64,000 bases of DNA from DATARH01 sp963778385 (GTDB taxonomy: Bacteria > Pseudomonadota > Alphaproteobacteria > ATCC43930 > CGMCC-115725), in the NCBI GenBank assembly GCA_963778385.1, contig CAVZUA010000037.1, positions 18,342 through 82,341 of the forward strand. The letters are read 5' to 3'. Shown in pieces: positions 26,720-34,711 of the stretch; the stretch's first letter is position 1; every line of letters starts with the position of its first letter. Position numbers and translations under genes: made by a program. Below the pieces are notes generated by a model. It was not told where the DNA came from and made no database searches. It was given only the letters and a program-made list of their open reading frames with translations.

Positions 26720-27639
26720 CCGGCTGCGGCGTCGCCGCCCAGAGCGATGCCGTAATGACGCTGCAGCCAGGCATCGTCGGCGGCGGCAATCTCCGTCAAT
26801 CGCCGCTCGTTGCATTCACCGAGCCGCCAGCCGCTCTTGTCGTCGCGCACCGCGAGCTTTGCCAGGAGCCTGGCAAGGCCGCGCCGAGGGCCGCGCATCG
26901 CAGCGCGTATCGTCGGATGCGACGTGCCGGGCAGTCGATTGACCGCGCGATTGGCCCGCCGCAACCATTCGGTCGCGCGCGACCCGATCGACAGATTGTC
27001 CCAATATCGACGCGCCGGGGTCAGCGGCATATCCGCCGCGATCAGCGCCGCGCACAGCACCGGGACGATGTCCTGCCCGCGCGAATGGCGGAATACGGCG
27101 ACGTTGTCGCGGCCGAACATTGCCTCCCAGGCGCCGATGGTCTCGGCATAGCGCATGTAGGGATTGCCGGGATCGAACACCTCGTCGCAATAAGCTTCGA
27201 GCGTCATATCGCGGCCGCTGAGCACAGCCTGGCTGTAGGCTGAATAAAGCCGCGCGCGGTGCTCCCTGACGACAACGGCGATACGGCAGTCGAAACCGGA
27301 GAAATCGACCGCGAGTTGGCGTATCTCCGGCTGACGGAAGCGCGACGAGAAATGCTCGCCGCTGATCAGGATGGCTGGGACATCCGCCGTCTCGATTTCC
27401 GCCATCAGCGCGCACAGCACCTCGGCTCGCGCGTGTCCCGAAGAGCGAATGCTGAAATCAGGGTAGTCGAGATAGCACGCGACGAGGGGTTCGTGATTAT
27501 ACGCGGCGAAGGCGAGGCTGCGGGTCGGGTAGAGCGTACCGCCGCGCCTGAGAACCTCGTGCTGCTCGGTGCAAAAGCGCTGGAATGAATCGGTACCGGT
27601 TTTTTCCAGGCCGATGTGGAAGGTCAGACGGCGCTTCAT
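26680..27639 (-). CDS. Sulfotransferase-like protein
   Basis: A 319-residue protein. HIGLEKTGTDSFQRF (residues ~7-21) is the 5'-phosphosulfate-binding loop of PAPS-dependent sulfotransferases, and VVREHRARLYSAYSQAVLSG is the 3'-phosphate-binding region. It would transfer sulfate from PAPS to a hydroxyl, probably on a sugar or lipid made by the neighbouring transferases. Members of this group in polysaccharide clusters are often only remotely similar to characterised enzymes. It is divergent from the methyltransferase at 27710. Confidence 0.78.
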   Translation of the reverse strand: MKRRLTFHIGLEKTGTDSFQRFCTEQHEVLRRGGTLYPTRSLAFAAYNHEPLVACYLDYPDFSIRSSGHARAEVLCALMAEIETADVPAILISGEHFSSRFRQPEIRQLAVDFSGFDCRIAVVVREHRARLYSAYSQAVLSGRDMTLEAYCDEVFDPGNPYMRYAETIGAWEAMFGRDNVAVFRHSRGQDIVPVLCAALIAADMPLTPARRYWDNLSIGSRATEWLRRANRAVNRLPGTSHPTIRAAMRGPRRGLARLLAKLAVRDDKSGWRLGECNERRLTEIAAADDAWLQRHYGIALGGDAAAGHSERMKSSTAEK

Positions 27640-27709
27640 CGCGAGAGATCATCATCGCCACCGCGCGAACGCGCTATATATTTCGGCCACTTGGCAGAAT
27701 TCGACACGG

Positions 27710-28825
27710 ATGACGCTCTCCTACCGGCTCTACGCGCGTTTGCGGGAATGGACCACCGGCGTCCACCGCTATTTTTGGCGCCGGGCCGCCTATTGGGTGG
27801 CGCGTGGCGACGCGGCGCGCGACCGGCGCGCCTGGCGCGACGCGCAGCGCTGCTATCGGCGGGCGCTGAGTTGCCGCCCGGGCCTCGACGGCATCTGGAT
27901 CCAGTACGGCCACGTCCTCAAGGAAGACCGGCAACTGGCCGCCGCCGAGCAGGCATATCGGCGTGCCCTCGATGCCGCACCACATAATGCCGATGCCCAT
28001 TTTCAGCTCGGCCATCTGAAACGCACGCAAGGTGATACCGATGCTGCTCGCCGGCACTTCGTCGAAGCATTGCGGCGCGACAAATCCTTGAGCAGCGCTG
28101 AGCAAGCTTTGCGCGCGATCGGTGGGGAGTCGGGTCTTGATGCCGTCCTCGCGCCGCTCCCGCTGGGGGAGCGGGTCGCGGCGCAATTCTGGTGGCATTC
28201 GATCGACCTCGGCAACGGCATGGTGACGCCCGGCCACAAAGACCCGCGACGCATGGCGATCAAATTCGCCAACACCTTTCGCAAGCTCGACCTGTCCGGC
28301 CGCTCGGTGCTCGATATCGGCGCCTGGACCGGCGGATTTTCCGTGGAAGCGGCGCGGCGCGGCGCGGCGCGTGTGGTCGCGCTCGATCATTATTCGTGGA
28401 GCGCGCCGCAATTCCGTGGACGGGAGGCGTTCGATCTCGCCAACGAGATCACCGGTCTCGGCATCGAGGCGGTGGATATCGATCTCGACACGCCGCAACT
28501 GTCGCTGAGCCATCTTGGCCCGTTCGATGTCGTGCTGTTTCTCGGCGTTTTCTACCATCTGCGCGATCCAATCGCGGGACTGCGCGAGGCGGCGGCGCTG
28601 GCGCGCGAGGTACTCGTGGTCGAGACATTGGTCGAAAGAGGGCTCAACCCGCGGCCGGCGATGACCTTTTACCCCGGCGCCGAGCGCAACGGCGACCCGA
28701 CGAACTGGTGGGGTCCGAACACGGCCTGCATGCTCGAATTGCTGCGCCAGGCCGGCTTCGCGCGTGTCGTGGTAACGCGCGGCTTTGGGCGTTCGCGCAG
28801 GGTATTCCACGCCTTCCGGCAATAA
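27710..28825 (+). CDS. TPR-containing SAM methyltransferase (CmoB/DUF1698-like)
   Basis: A 371-residue protein with two parts. Residues ~30-130 are tetratricopeptide-type helices (AAEQAYRRALDAAPHNADAH). A class I methyltransferase domain follows, with motif I VLDIGAWTGGFSVEAARRG and a later FDVVLFLGVFYHLRDP, which resembles the CmoB/DUF1698 group. In a glycan locus it more likely methylates a sugar or lipid than tRNA. The open frame starts at 27569; the ATG at 27710 avoids overlap with the divergent gene. It abuts the convergent CDP-alcohol transferase without a gap. Confidence 0.8.
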   Translation: MTLSYRLYARLREWTTGVHRYFWRRAAYWVARGDAARDRRAWRDAQRCYRRALSCRPGLDGIWIQYGHVLKEDRQLAAAEQAYRRALDAAPHNADAHFQLGHLKRTQGDTDAARRHFVEALRRDKSLSSAEQALRAIGGESGLDAVLAPLPLGERVAAQFWWHSIDLGNGMVTPGHKDPRRMAIKFANTFRKLDLSGRSVLDIGAWTGGFSVEAARRGAARVVALDHYSWSAPQFRGREAFDLANEITGLGIEAVDIDLDTPQLSLSHLGPFDVVLFLGVFYHLRDPIAGLREAAALAREVLVVETLVERGLNPRPAMTFYPGAERNGDPTNWWGPNTACMLELLRQAGFARVVVTRGFGRSRRVFHAFRQ

Positions 28826-29548
28826 TCACCGCCGCGGGTGCGGCGGATCTTGCACGCGCAGCACGCGCAGGGTGTTGATCGTGATGATCACGAAGGTGAT
28901 GACCTGCACAGCGATCCACAGGGCCGATACGACGTTGGGGTAGGTCGTCACGATGTTGCCGATCGCAAACGGCGTCGGCGGCACGAAATACATCAGCGCA
29001 TTCACCAGGATAAAAGCGATCCTGACTTCGGTGAGTCCCATGCCGCCGAACGATATCTGAAAAACGTCCATCACCCGGGATTTGAGGAGCCCCAGCAACA
29101 TCATCATGTAGAAAGCCGCGAGCGTCGCCAGGACCAGTTCCCAGCGGACATACCCCGACAACCCCATGCCCACCGCGAAGATCGCGTACTCGATGACATC
29201 GATGGCGTTGTCAAGAAAGAAGCCATAACGCGGCCGTTCGATGCCGCGCGCCCGCGCGACATTGCCGTCCAGCGAATCGCCGTACCAATTGATGGCGATC
29301 CCCGCGGATGCGACCCACAGCATCCACGGTTCGTCAGCCGCAAGCGCATAGCCGCCCGCGGCGACGAGGCTGCCCAGAAAGCCAAGCGCGGTCAGCATGT
29401 CCGGCGTGACCCAGCCGGGCATCATGGCCGAAAGCCAGCGCAGCGCCGGACGTTCGAGGATCTGCAGGATGCCTTCGTTGTGCCGCCGCAGGCGGCCATT
29501 CACCGGTGCGCCGCGTTCCGCCGTATCCAAACCGTGTTCCTCGACCAT
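28826..29548 (-). CDS. CDP-alcohol phosphatidyltransferase family protein
   Basis: A 240-residue membrane enzyme with five or six hydrophobic segments. The catalytic signature is complete: GDSLDGNVARARG followed by YGFFLDNAIDVIEY, matching DxxDG(x)2AR(x)8-9G(x)3D(x)3D, whose aspartates bind metal and activate the acceptor hydroxyl. Such enzymes make phosphatidylinositol, phosphatidylglycerol phosphate or other phospho-head-group lipids from a CDP-activated alcohol. In this locus it may add a phospho head group to the PKS-derived lipid. It is divergent from the acyltransferase gene (80 bp). Confidence 0.88.
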   Translation of the reverse strand: MVEEHGLDTAERGAPVNGRLRRHNEGILQILERPALRWLSAMMPGWVTPDMLTALGFLGSLVAAGGYALAADEPWMLWVASAGIAINWYGDSLDGNVARARGIERPRYGFFLDNAIDVIEYAIFAVGMGLSGYVRWELVLATLAAFYMMMLLGLLKSRVMDVFQISFGGMGLTEVRIAFILVNALMYFVPPTPFAIGNIVTTYPNVVSALWIAVQVITFVIITINTLRVLRVQDPPHPRR

Positions 29549-29628
29549 CTTGCGCTGTCGCGACGCGCACTCGCTTCATTCGGAACGGCAATCTAGGGTA
29601 TGACGGTGCCGAGCCGCTACGGAAGACG

Positions 29629-30564
29629 ATGGTTGCCGATCGCCAAAATCGCCTGCGTCAGTTCGTGCAGTATTGGGTGCTCGACCCGGCGATGGGGCTG
29701 CTCAACACCACGATCCACGAAGGCCTGAAGCTGCTGCCGATCGACGCGTGCTCGGCGTTTGGCGCCTTCCTCAGCCCGTTTTCGGCAAAGCGCTACGCGG
29801 TCAGCGACGCGCGGGCGCGGCGCAATTGGCGGCGATTGCGCCCGGAGGCAGCCGATCCGGCCTCGACCGACGCGGCGATGCGGCGGTTGTGGCGCTCCGT
29901 CAGCCGGACGATGTGCGAGTTTTCGGTGCTCGACCGGTTGTGGGATGCGGGTCGTATCGAGGCCGAAGGCGTCGAGCACATGGACGCGACCCGCGCCGCC
30001 GGCAGGCCGATCCTCGTCGCCTGTGTTCATCTCGGCAACTGGGAGGCCATCCCGGTGGTCGGCATTCGCGTGGGTCATGCCGGCTCGGGAATTTACTGGC
30101 CGCTGGAAAATCGCTTCGACACGCGCATCGCGGTCAAGGCACGAGAGCGCTACGGCGCGATCCTGTTTCCCGGCGACGGTCCTGGCGCGATGCGCGCGGC
30201 CATCGCCGAATTGCGGGCGAGGACAGGCCCATTCGTCGTCTTTATCGACGAATGCATCGACGACCATGTTTACGCTCCGGCCTTTGGCCGGGCGCTCAAG
30301 GCGGAGGGCAACATCGCCTACGTCGCGCGCTTGGCGGTGATGACCGGGGCCGACATCATCCCAGCCTATTGCGTCAGGCTGGACGATGCCGCGCGCTTCA
30401 AGGTCACCTTTCTGCCGCCGGTCGATTTGGTTCGCGGCCGCGGTGAGGCCGATTTGATGCGCAATATCGGTGCGATCAACGCGGTCATCGAGCCGATCGT
30501 CCGCCAGCATCTCGACCAGTGGTACTTCGTCCTCGATTTCGAGTTCGAGGCGACCGCGACATAG
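29629..30564 (+). CDS. LpxL/HtrB-like lipid acyltransferase
   Basis: A 311-residue inner-membrane-associated acyltransferase. ACVHLGNWEAIPVVGIRVG contains the HX4E catalytic pair of the LpxL/HtrB family, and FVVFIDECIDDH follows at the expected distance. The family transfers acyl chains from acyl-ACP to lipid A sugars. Here, beside a PKS and an alpha-oxoamine synthase, it may instead N- or O-acylate a long-chain amino alcohol. The ATG at 29629 is taken as start; upstream in-frame residues are not family-like. Confidence 0.82.
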   Translation: MVADRQNRLRQFVQYWVLDPAMGLLNTTIHEGLKLLPIDACSAFGAFLSPFSAKRYAVSDARARRNWRRLRPEAADPASTDAAMRRLWRSVSRTMCEFSVLDRLWDAGRIEAEGVEHMDATRAAGRPILVACVHLGNWEAIPVVGIRVGHAGSGIYWPLENRFDTRIAVKARERYGAILFPGDGPGAMRAAIAELRARTGPFVVFIDECIDDHVYAPAFGRALKAEGNIAYVARLAVMTGADIIPAYCVRLDDAARFKVTFLPPVDLVRGRGEADLMRNIGAINAVIEPIVRQHLDQWYFVLDFEFEATAT

Positions 30565-30585
30565 CCCCTCACCGCGGTGTGAGTC

Positions 30586-31368
30586 TCATTCGCCAGTTCG
30601 CCGCTCCGCCACCGTGAACCGATACGGCTGCTGCGTTCGGCGACGGAGACGGTCGGGCAGCATCCCGCCGATCCGCGTCATCAGCGAAAACAGGAACGGG
30701 AAGGTGATGACCGGCTTGTTGCGCGCCAGCCCACGCACGATAAGGTCGACCGCCGCCGCCGGCTCCATGGCAGACGGCTTCGGCCCCGATTCCTGATCCA
30801 TCATCGGGGTGTGGACATAGCCCGGACAGATGACGCTGACCTTTATCCCGTGCTCGTCGAGCAGTGCTCGCAGCGCCAGGCCGTAACTCAGCGTCGCGGC
30901 CTTGCTGGCGCCATAGCTCGGCGCATCGGGCAGCGGGATGAAGCCGGCAATCGAGCTGACGATCGCGATCTGCCCGGACCGGCGCGCCATCATCCGCGGC
31001 AGCAGCGGCTGGATTGTGTTCAGCGTGCCGAGCACATTGGTCTCGACCAGCGCGTGACTGGCGTTTGGCGTTTCCATTATGCCGTCGGCGGGCCGGCCGG
31101 CCATCACCCCGGCGTTGGCGAACAGCAGATCAACCGGATGGGCGGCGTCGAACCGCTCCAGCCACGTAAACATCTCGGCGCGCGCCCGAACATCGACCGA
31201 TCCCGATTCAACGTCGGCGCCGAGACGTCGGCACTCCGCTGCCACCCGTCCGAGCCTAGCCTCGCTGCGGCCGAGCAGGCCGAGACGCCCCCCGTCGCGC
31301 GCATAGCGCAGCGCCAGCAACTCGCCGATTCCGCTCGACGCGCCGGTGATGACGATGGTCTTGGGCAT
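30586..31368 (-). CDS. SDR-family reductase, 3-ketosphinganine reductase-like
   Basis: A 260-residue short-chain dehydrogenase. TGASSGIGE near residue 8 binds NAD(P)H, NAGV is the next motif, and the catalytic Ser-Tyr-Lys appears in VSSIAGFIPL and PSYGASKAA. It is the last gene of the PKS operon, 49 bases after the preceding stop. In sphingoid-type pathways an SDR (KDSR; Fum13 in fumonisin synthesis) reduces the 3-keto group left by the alpha-oxoamine synthase, and that is the proposed job here. ATG at 31368 is used; a TTG one codon upstream is possible. Confidence 0.85.
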   Translation of the reverse strand: MPKTIVITGASSGIGELLALRYARDGGRLGLLGRSEARLGRVAAECRRLGADVESGSVDVRARAEMFTWLERFDAAHPVDLLFANAGVMAGRPADGIMETPNASHALVETNVLGTLNTIQPLLPRMMARRSGQIAIVSSIAGFIPLPDAPSYGASKAATLSYGLALRALLDEHGIKVSVICPGYVHTPMMDQESGPKPSAMEPAAAVDLIVRGLARNKPVITFPFLFSLMTRIGGMLPDRLRRRTQQPYRFTVAERRTGE

Positions 31369-31417
31369 CAAATCGGCCTGGTGGTCTGCGCCGGCGTCGA
31401 GTAGCGGCGAATGCGCG

Positions 31418-32485
31418 CTATTGCAACGTCAGTTCGGCGGGCGGCCAGTTGAAATCGCGGACACGCCAACCGGCATGTGTCGGGTCGACGACGATGTTTG
31501 TCCACATCCGGCAATCGACCATGAGCCAGCCGGCGGCCGGCGGCCCGCTGTCGGCGAGGTCCGCGCAGCGGCCACTGCGCGCGAGCGCCTCGGCCTGCGA
31601 TGATTTCGCCGCATCGGTGACCCACGCCTCCCAACGCAGCTTGCCGAAGCCGCGCACATAATAGAACCGCTCCAGCGCATGCGCGTTGGCGATGCTGCGG
31701 GCGTCGAAGTGCTCGACGATGATCGTCGGCAACGAGGCGATCTGGCGCGTCGGCGCGCCGCCGATGATGCGTTGGAATGGAAAATCCTCTACCACGCGCC
31801 GGTAGCGGGTGAAGGCGCGGTTGAAACGCTCGGGACAAACGTCCTTGGGAAGATCGTTCAGTTCGGCGACGACCGATCGCCACTCCGGGCCGACATCCGC
31901 TTTGAACAGGAACCAGGACACATATCGACCGCGGCCCGGCTCGCTGCAGCGCGGTCCGACGAACCACTGCAACCCCGGCGTGCCGCCGTCCTGCGTCAGA
32001 AAGGCGCTCGCGGTATCGCCGACGATCATGATCGCATCGCCGCCGTCATTCGTGTCGAACCGGTGGAACGCCGTCGGCCGGCCGGCATTGTCGGCCGCCG
32101 GGGCGCCGAAATCGAAGGTCTGGTCGACGAAAGGTACCCCGCTTCGTTCGGCAAGCACGGCGTCGCTCGCCTGCCACCCGGTCACCGGGCCGCCGACGCC
32201 GCCCCAATCGTGCTTGCGCCACGGCAGCGCATCGTCCTCCCGCAAATGGCGAGGGTTCTTGCAGTCCGGATCGATCGGCAGCCGCTCCGTCAGCTTGCCA
32301 TCGCTGTCAACACAGGCCGACTCCACCAGATAGTCGAGCATCTCGGCTTCGGTCATCGTCGCCGGCGACGGCTGTTCGGCCACCGTCTGGCCCACGATGA
32401 CAAGAGCGGCAACGCCAAGCGCCAAAATGCCGAGGCCGAGCCTCAGGACGCGGGGCGCTCGATCACAAAAAAATTTCCCAAGCAT
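31418..32485 (-). CDS. Membrane-anchored or exported protein of unknown function in the PKS operon
   Basis: A 355-residue protein. Residues ~1-40 (MLGKFFCDRAPRVLRLGLG, then a hydrophobic LALGVAALVIVGQTVA) form a signal anchor, so the rest lies in the periplasm. The body has scattered Cys (SACVDSDG, DPDCKNP, GPRCSEPG, DVCPERF, SGRCADL, DCRMW) that could form disulfides, and no domain I recognise. Its start overlaps the 3' end of the methyltransferase gene by 43 bp, so it is co-transcribed with the PKS. The open frame continues upstream to 32776 in non-coding style. A role in export or modification of the lipid is a guess from position. Confidence 0.72.
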   Translation of the reverse strand: MLGKFFCDRAPRVLRLGLGILALGVAALVIVGQTVAEQPSPATMTEAEMLDYLVESACVDSDGKLTERLPIDPDCKNPRHLREDDALPWRKHDWGGVGGPVTGWQASDAVLAERSGVPFVDQTFDFGAPAADNAGRPTAFHRFDTNDGGDAIMIVGDTASAFLTQDGGTPGLQWFVGPRCSEPGRGRYVSWFLFKADVGPEWRSVVAELNDLPKDVCPERFNRAFTRYRRVVEDFPFQRIIGGAPTRQIASLPTIIVEHFDARSIANAHALERFYYVRGFGKLRWEAWVTDAAKSSQAEALARSGRCADLADSGPPAAGWLMVDCRMWTNIVVDPTHAGWRVRDFNWPPAELTLQ

Positions 32486-33321
32486 TCGCGATGCGTCTCG
32501 ATGGTTCGGTCCTCGCGGACTTCGATGAGCAGACAGTCCGCCGCGGCGACCAGAGAGAATACCTCTCGCTGCGGCAGGCAGTGCATCTCCATGATGTCCT
32601 TGGGTGGATTGCCGAGATAATCGTCGATGTGAAAGCTGTATCCGGCCAGGTAGACCGGAATCGCGAAAATCGCGATGCCGCGAGGACGCAGCGACGCCAG
32701 CGCAAGCCGCACCAACTCGCGCATGACCGGCGGCGGGTTGTGCTGAAAGACCAGGCGCGAGTAAAAAAAATCGCACGGCACCAGCGGCTCCAGCATCGCG
32801 TTGCCGCGGTGATGAAAGCGAATATTATCGGAGCCGGCCGCGTCGGCGCGCTGGCGTGCCAGCGCCAGATGGCTAGGCGAGATGTCGTAGGCATTCACCT
32901 CGGCGAATTGTACGGCGAGTGGCATCGTCAGTCGCCCAACGCCGCAGCCATATTCGACGCAAATCTTCCCGCCCCGGTCGCCAAAGCCGAGTTGGTCGAG
33001 CACGGCCAGGACCACGCCCGCCTCGCCCTGGCCGGCCGCCCAGAAATCGTCGATCGAACCGCTGAGATTTCGAGGCAGGTACTGCTCCTGCGACAACACC
33101 GAGAAATGCGGCGACTCTTCGCCCATCTTCGTCCAACGCCGTTCAATGTTGCGCAGCATGCGCTCCAATTGATCGGGCGTGGCGTCAAGTTCGATGTCAG
33201 GCGGCGGGTAATGGAGCGGGAAAACGCCGGAAAATTCCGAATACCCCGGGTTGCCGAGTGTCCGCGCCAATTTCCGGGCGGCGCGCAGTACCCGCCGCCA
33301 ATGTCGCCAATCAATGGCCAT
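32443..33321 (-). CDS. SAM-dependent methyltransferase (class I)
   Basis: A 292-residue protein with an N-terminal extension and a methyltransferase core. ICVEYGCGVGRLTMPLA is motif I, NAYDISPSHLALAR is motif II and CDFFYSRLVFQHN is motif IV. It starts 31 bases after the alpha-oxoamine synthase stop in the PKS operon. It might methylate the PKS-derived lipid or its head group, perhaps standing in for the doubtful methyltransferase domain inside the PKS. The 3' end overlaps the next gene. Confidence 0.85.
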   Translation of the reverse strand: MAIDWRHWRRVLRAARKLARTLGNPGYSEFSGVFPLHYPPPDIELDATPDQLERMLRNIERRWTKMGEESPHFSVLSQEQYLPRNLSGSIDDFWAAGQGEAGVVLAVLDQLGFGDRGGKICVEYGCGVGRLTMPLAVQFAEVNAYDISPSHLALARQRADAAGSDNIRFHHRGNAMLEPLVPCDFFYSRLVFQHNPPPVMRELVRLALASLRPRGIAIFAIPVYLAGYSFHIDDYLGNPPKDIMEMHCLPQREVFSLVAAADCLLIEVREDRTIETHRECLGNFFVIERPAS

Positions 33322-33352
33322 GCATGTCGTCGGAAGTGGTTCGGCTCGGAAA

Positions 33353-34711
33353 CTAGCTCAACGCTTTGACCGCGCGCAATTCGTCGCGTACGCGCTGGAG
33401 CTCCTCGAAGGTCAGATCGACCGCCGTTTCGATGTCGCGCGCCTCATGCATCGCGCTGAGGAAAAACCGCAGGCGAGAGGTCTTCGCCGGCACCGCCGGG
33501 TGAGTCACCGGCTGCACATTGATGCCGCGCTCCAAGAGGCGCTGCGACAGCATCATCGCCACCAGTGAGTCGCCGACCACGACCGGGCAAACCGCGGTCC
33601 CGGCGCCATTGCCGGTATCGAGCCCGCGTTCCGATGCTAGCCGGCGGAAATATTCGCCGTTGCGCCGGAGCCGCGCCACGCGTTCCGGCTCGCGATGCAT
33701 GATTTCCAGCGCCTTTTCGGCGCTCGCGGCGATGACCGGCGGCATGCCGACGCTGTAGACGAACGCGCCGACGAGGTGCTTCACATAATCGACGAGGTCG
33801 GTGCTGCCGGCGATAAACCCACCGCATCCGGCGAGCGTTTTCGACAGCGTGCCCATCCAAATGTCGACATGGCGGCCATCGACCCCGAAATGCTCGGCGA
33901 CGCCGTATCCGCGTGGCCCAAGCACGCCAAGCGCATGCGCCTCGTCGATCATCAGCCAGGCGTCGTGCCGCCGCTTGATGTCGATCAGCCGCGGCAGGTC
34001 AGGATAGTCGCCGTCCATGCTGTAGAGGCCTTCGACGACGATCAGCACGCGCTCGAACCGATCGCGGATCGAGGTCAACAGCTCATCGAGCTGGTCGAGG
34101 TCGTTGTGCGGGAAATTCCGGCGCGCCGCGTGCGACAGTACGCCGCCCATTACCGCGCTGTTGTGGACGAGAGAATCCAAAATCAGCAGATCCTTGGCGC
34201 CAACCAGGGCGCCAATGACGCCAAGATTGGTCGCATAGCCGCTGACCATCACGACGCAATCGTCGACGCCGTAATGCTCGGCGAGGGCGCGCTCCAGACT
34301 GAGATGCGTCGGCCGCTCGCCGGCGACGTGCCGGCTCGCCGAGGCCGAGACGCCATAGCGCTCGATCGCCGCTTTCGCCGCCTCGACGACCTCTGGATGA
34401 CCGTTCAAGCCCAGATAGTCATAGGACGAAAAGTTGATGAGCCGCTTGCCGGCGATCTCGGTATGTGCCGCCGCGCGCCCTTCGTGAACGCGGAAATAGG
34501 GGCTGCTGACGCCGAATTTGCCGCCCACCGCCCGCATCACACGGAGTTCCTCATAACCGGGCAGGCTGGCGAAGTCGGTGCGCGATTGGCGCGGCTGGAC
34601 AGAGGACTGCGGGAACTCGATCGATGGCGGCCGCGGCGCCTGCTGGATCGAGCCGACGCGGCTCAACAGGCGCTCGCGGGCGCCGTCGGCAAGGTGCGTC
34701 GCTTTGCGCAT
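33353..34711 (-). CDS. Alpha-oxoamine synthase (SPT/KBL/BioF family, PLP)
   Basis: A 452-residue PLP enzyme. DEAHALGVLG places the ring-stacking Asp and His, GTLSKTLAGCGG holds the PLP Lys (K291), and SASASRHVAGERPTH is the conserved substrate region. This family condenses an amino acid with an acyl thioester, releasing CO2 (serine palmitoyltransferase, BioF, KBL, HemA). The N-terminus is ~60 residues longer than BioF. Its ATG overlaps the PKS stop (TGATG), so it is made together with the PKS. Because the PKS has no thioesterase, it is the likely chain-release enzyme, giving a 3-keto amino lipid. The amino acid used cannot be read from sequence. Confidence 0.9.
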   Translation of the reverse strand: MRKATHLADGARERLLSRVGSIQQAPRPPSIEFPQSSVQPRQSRTDFASLPGYEELRVMRAVGGKFGVSSPYFRVHEGRAAAHTEIAGKRLINFSSYDYLGLNGHPEVVEAAKAAIERYGVSASASRHVAGERPTHLSLERALAEHYGVDDCVVMVSGYATNLGVIGALVGAKDLLILDSLVHNSAVMGGVLSHAARRNFPHNDLDQLDELLTSIRDRFERVLIVVEGLYSMDGDYPDLPRLIDIKRRHDAWLMIDEAHALGVLGPRGYGVAEHFGVDGRHVDIWMGTLSKTLAGCGGFIAGSTDLVDYVKHLVGAFVYSVGMPPVIAASAEKALEIMHREPERVARLRRNGEYFRRLASERGLDTGNGAGTAVCPVVVGDSLVAMMLSQRLLERGINVQPVTHPAVPAKTSRLRFFLSAMHEARDIETAVDLTFEELQRVRDELRAVKALS

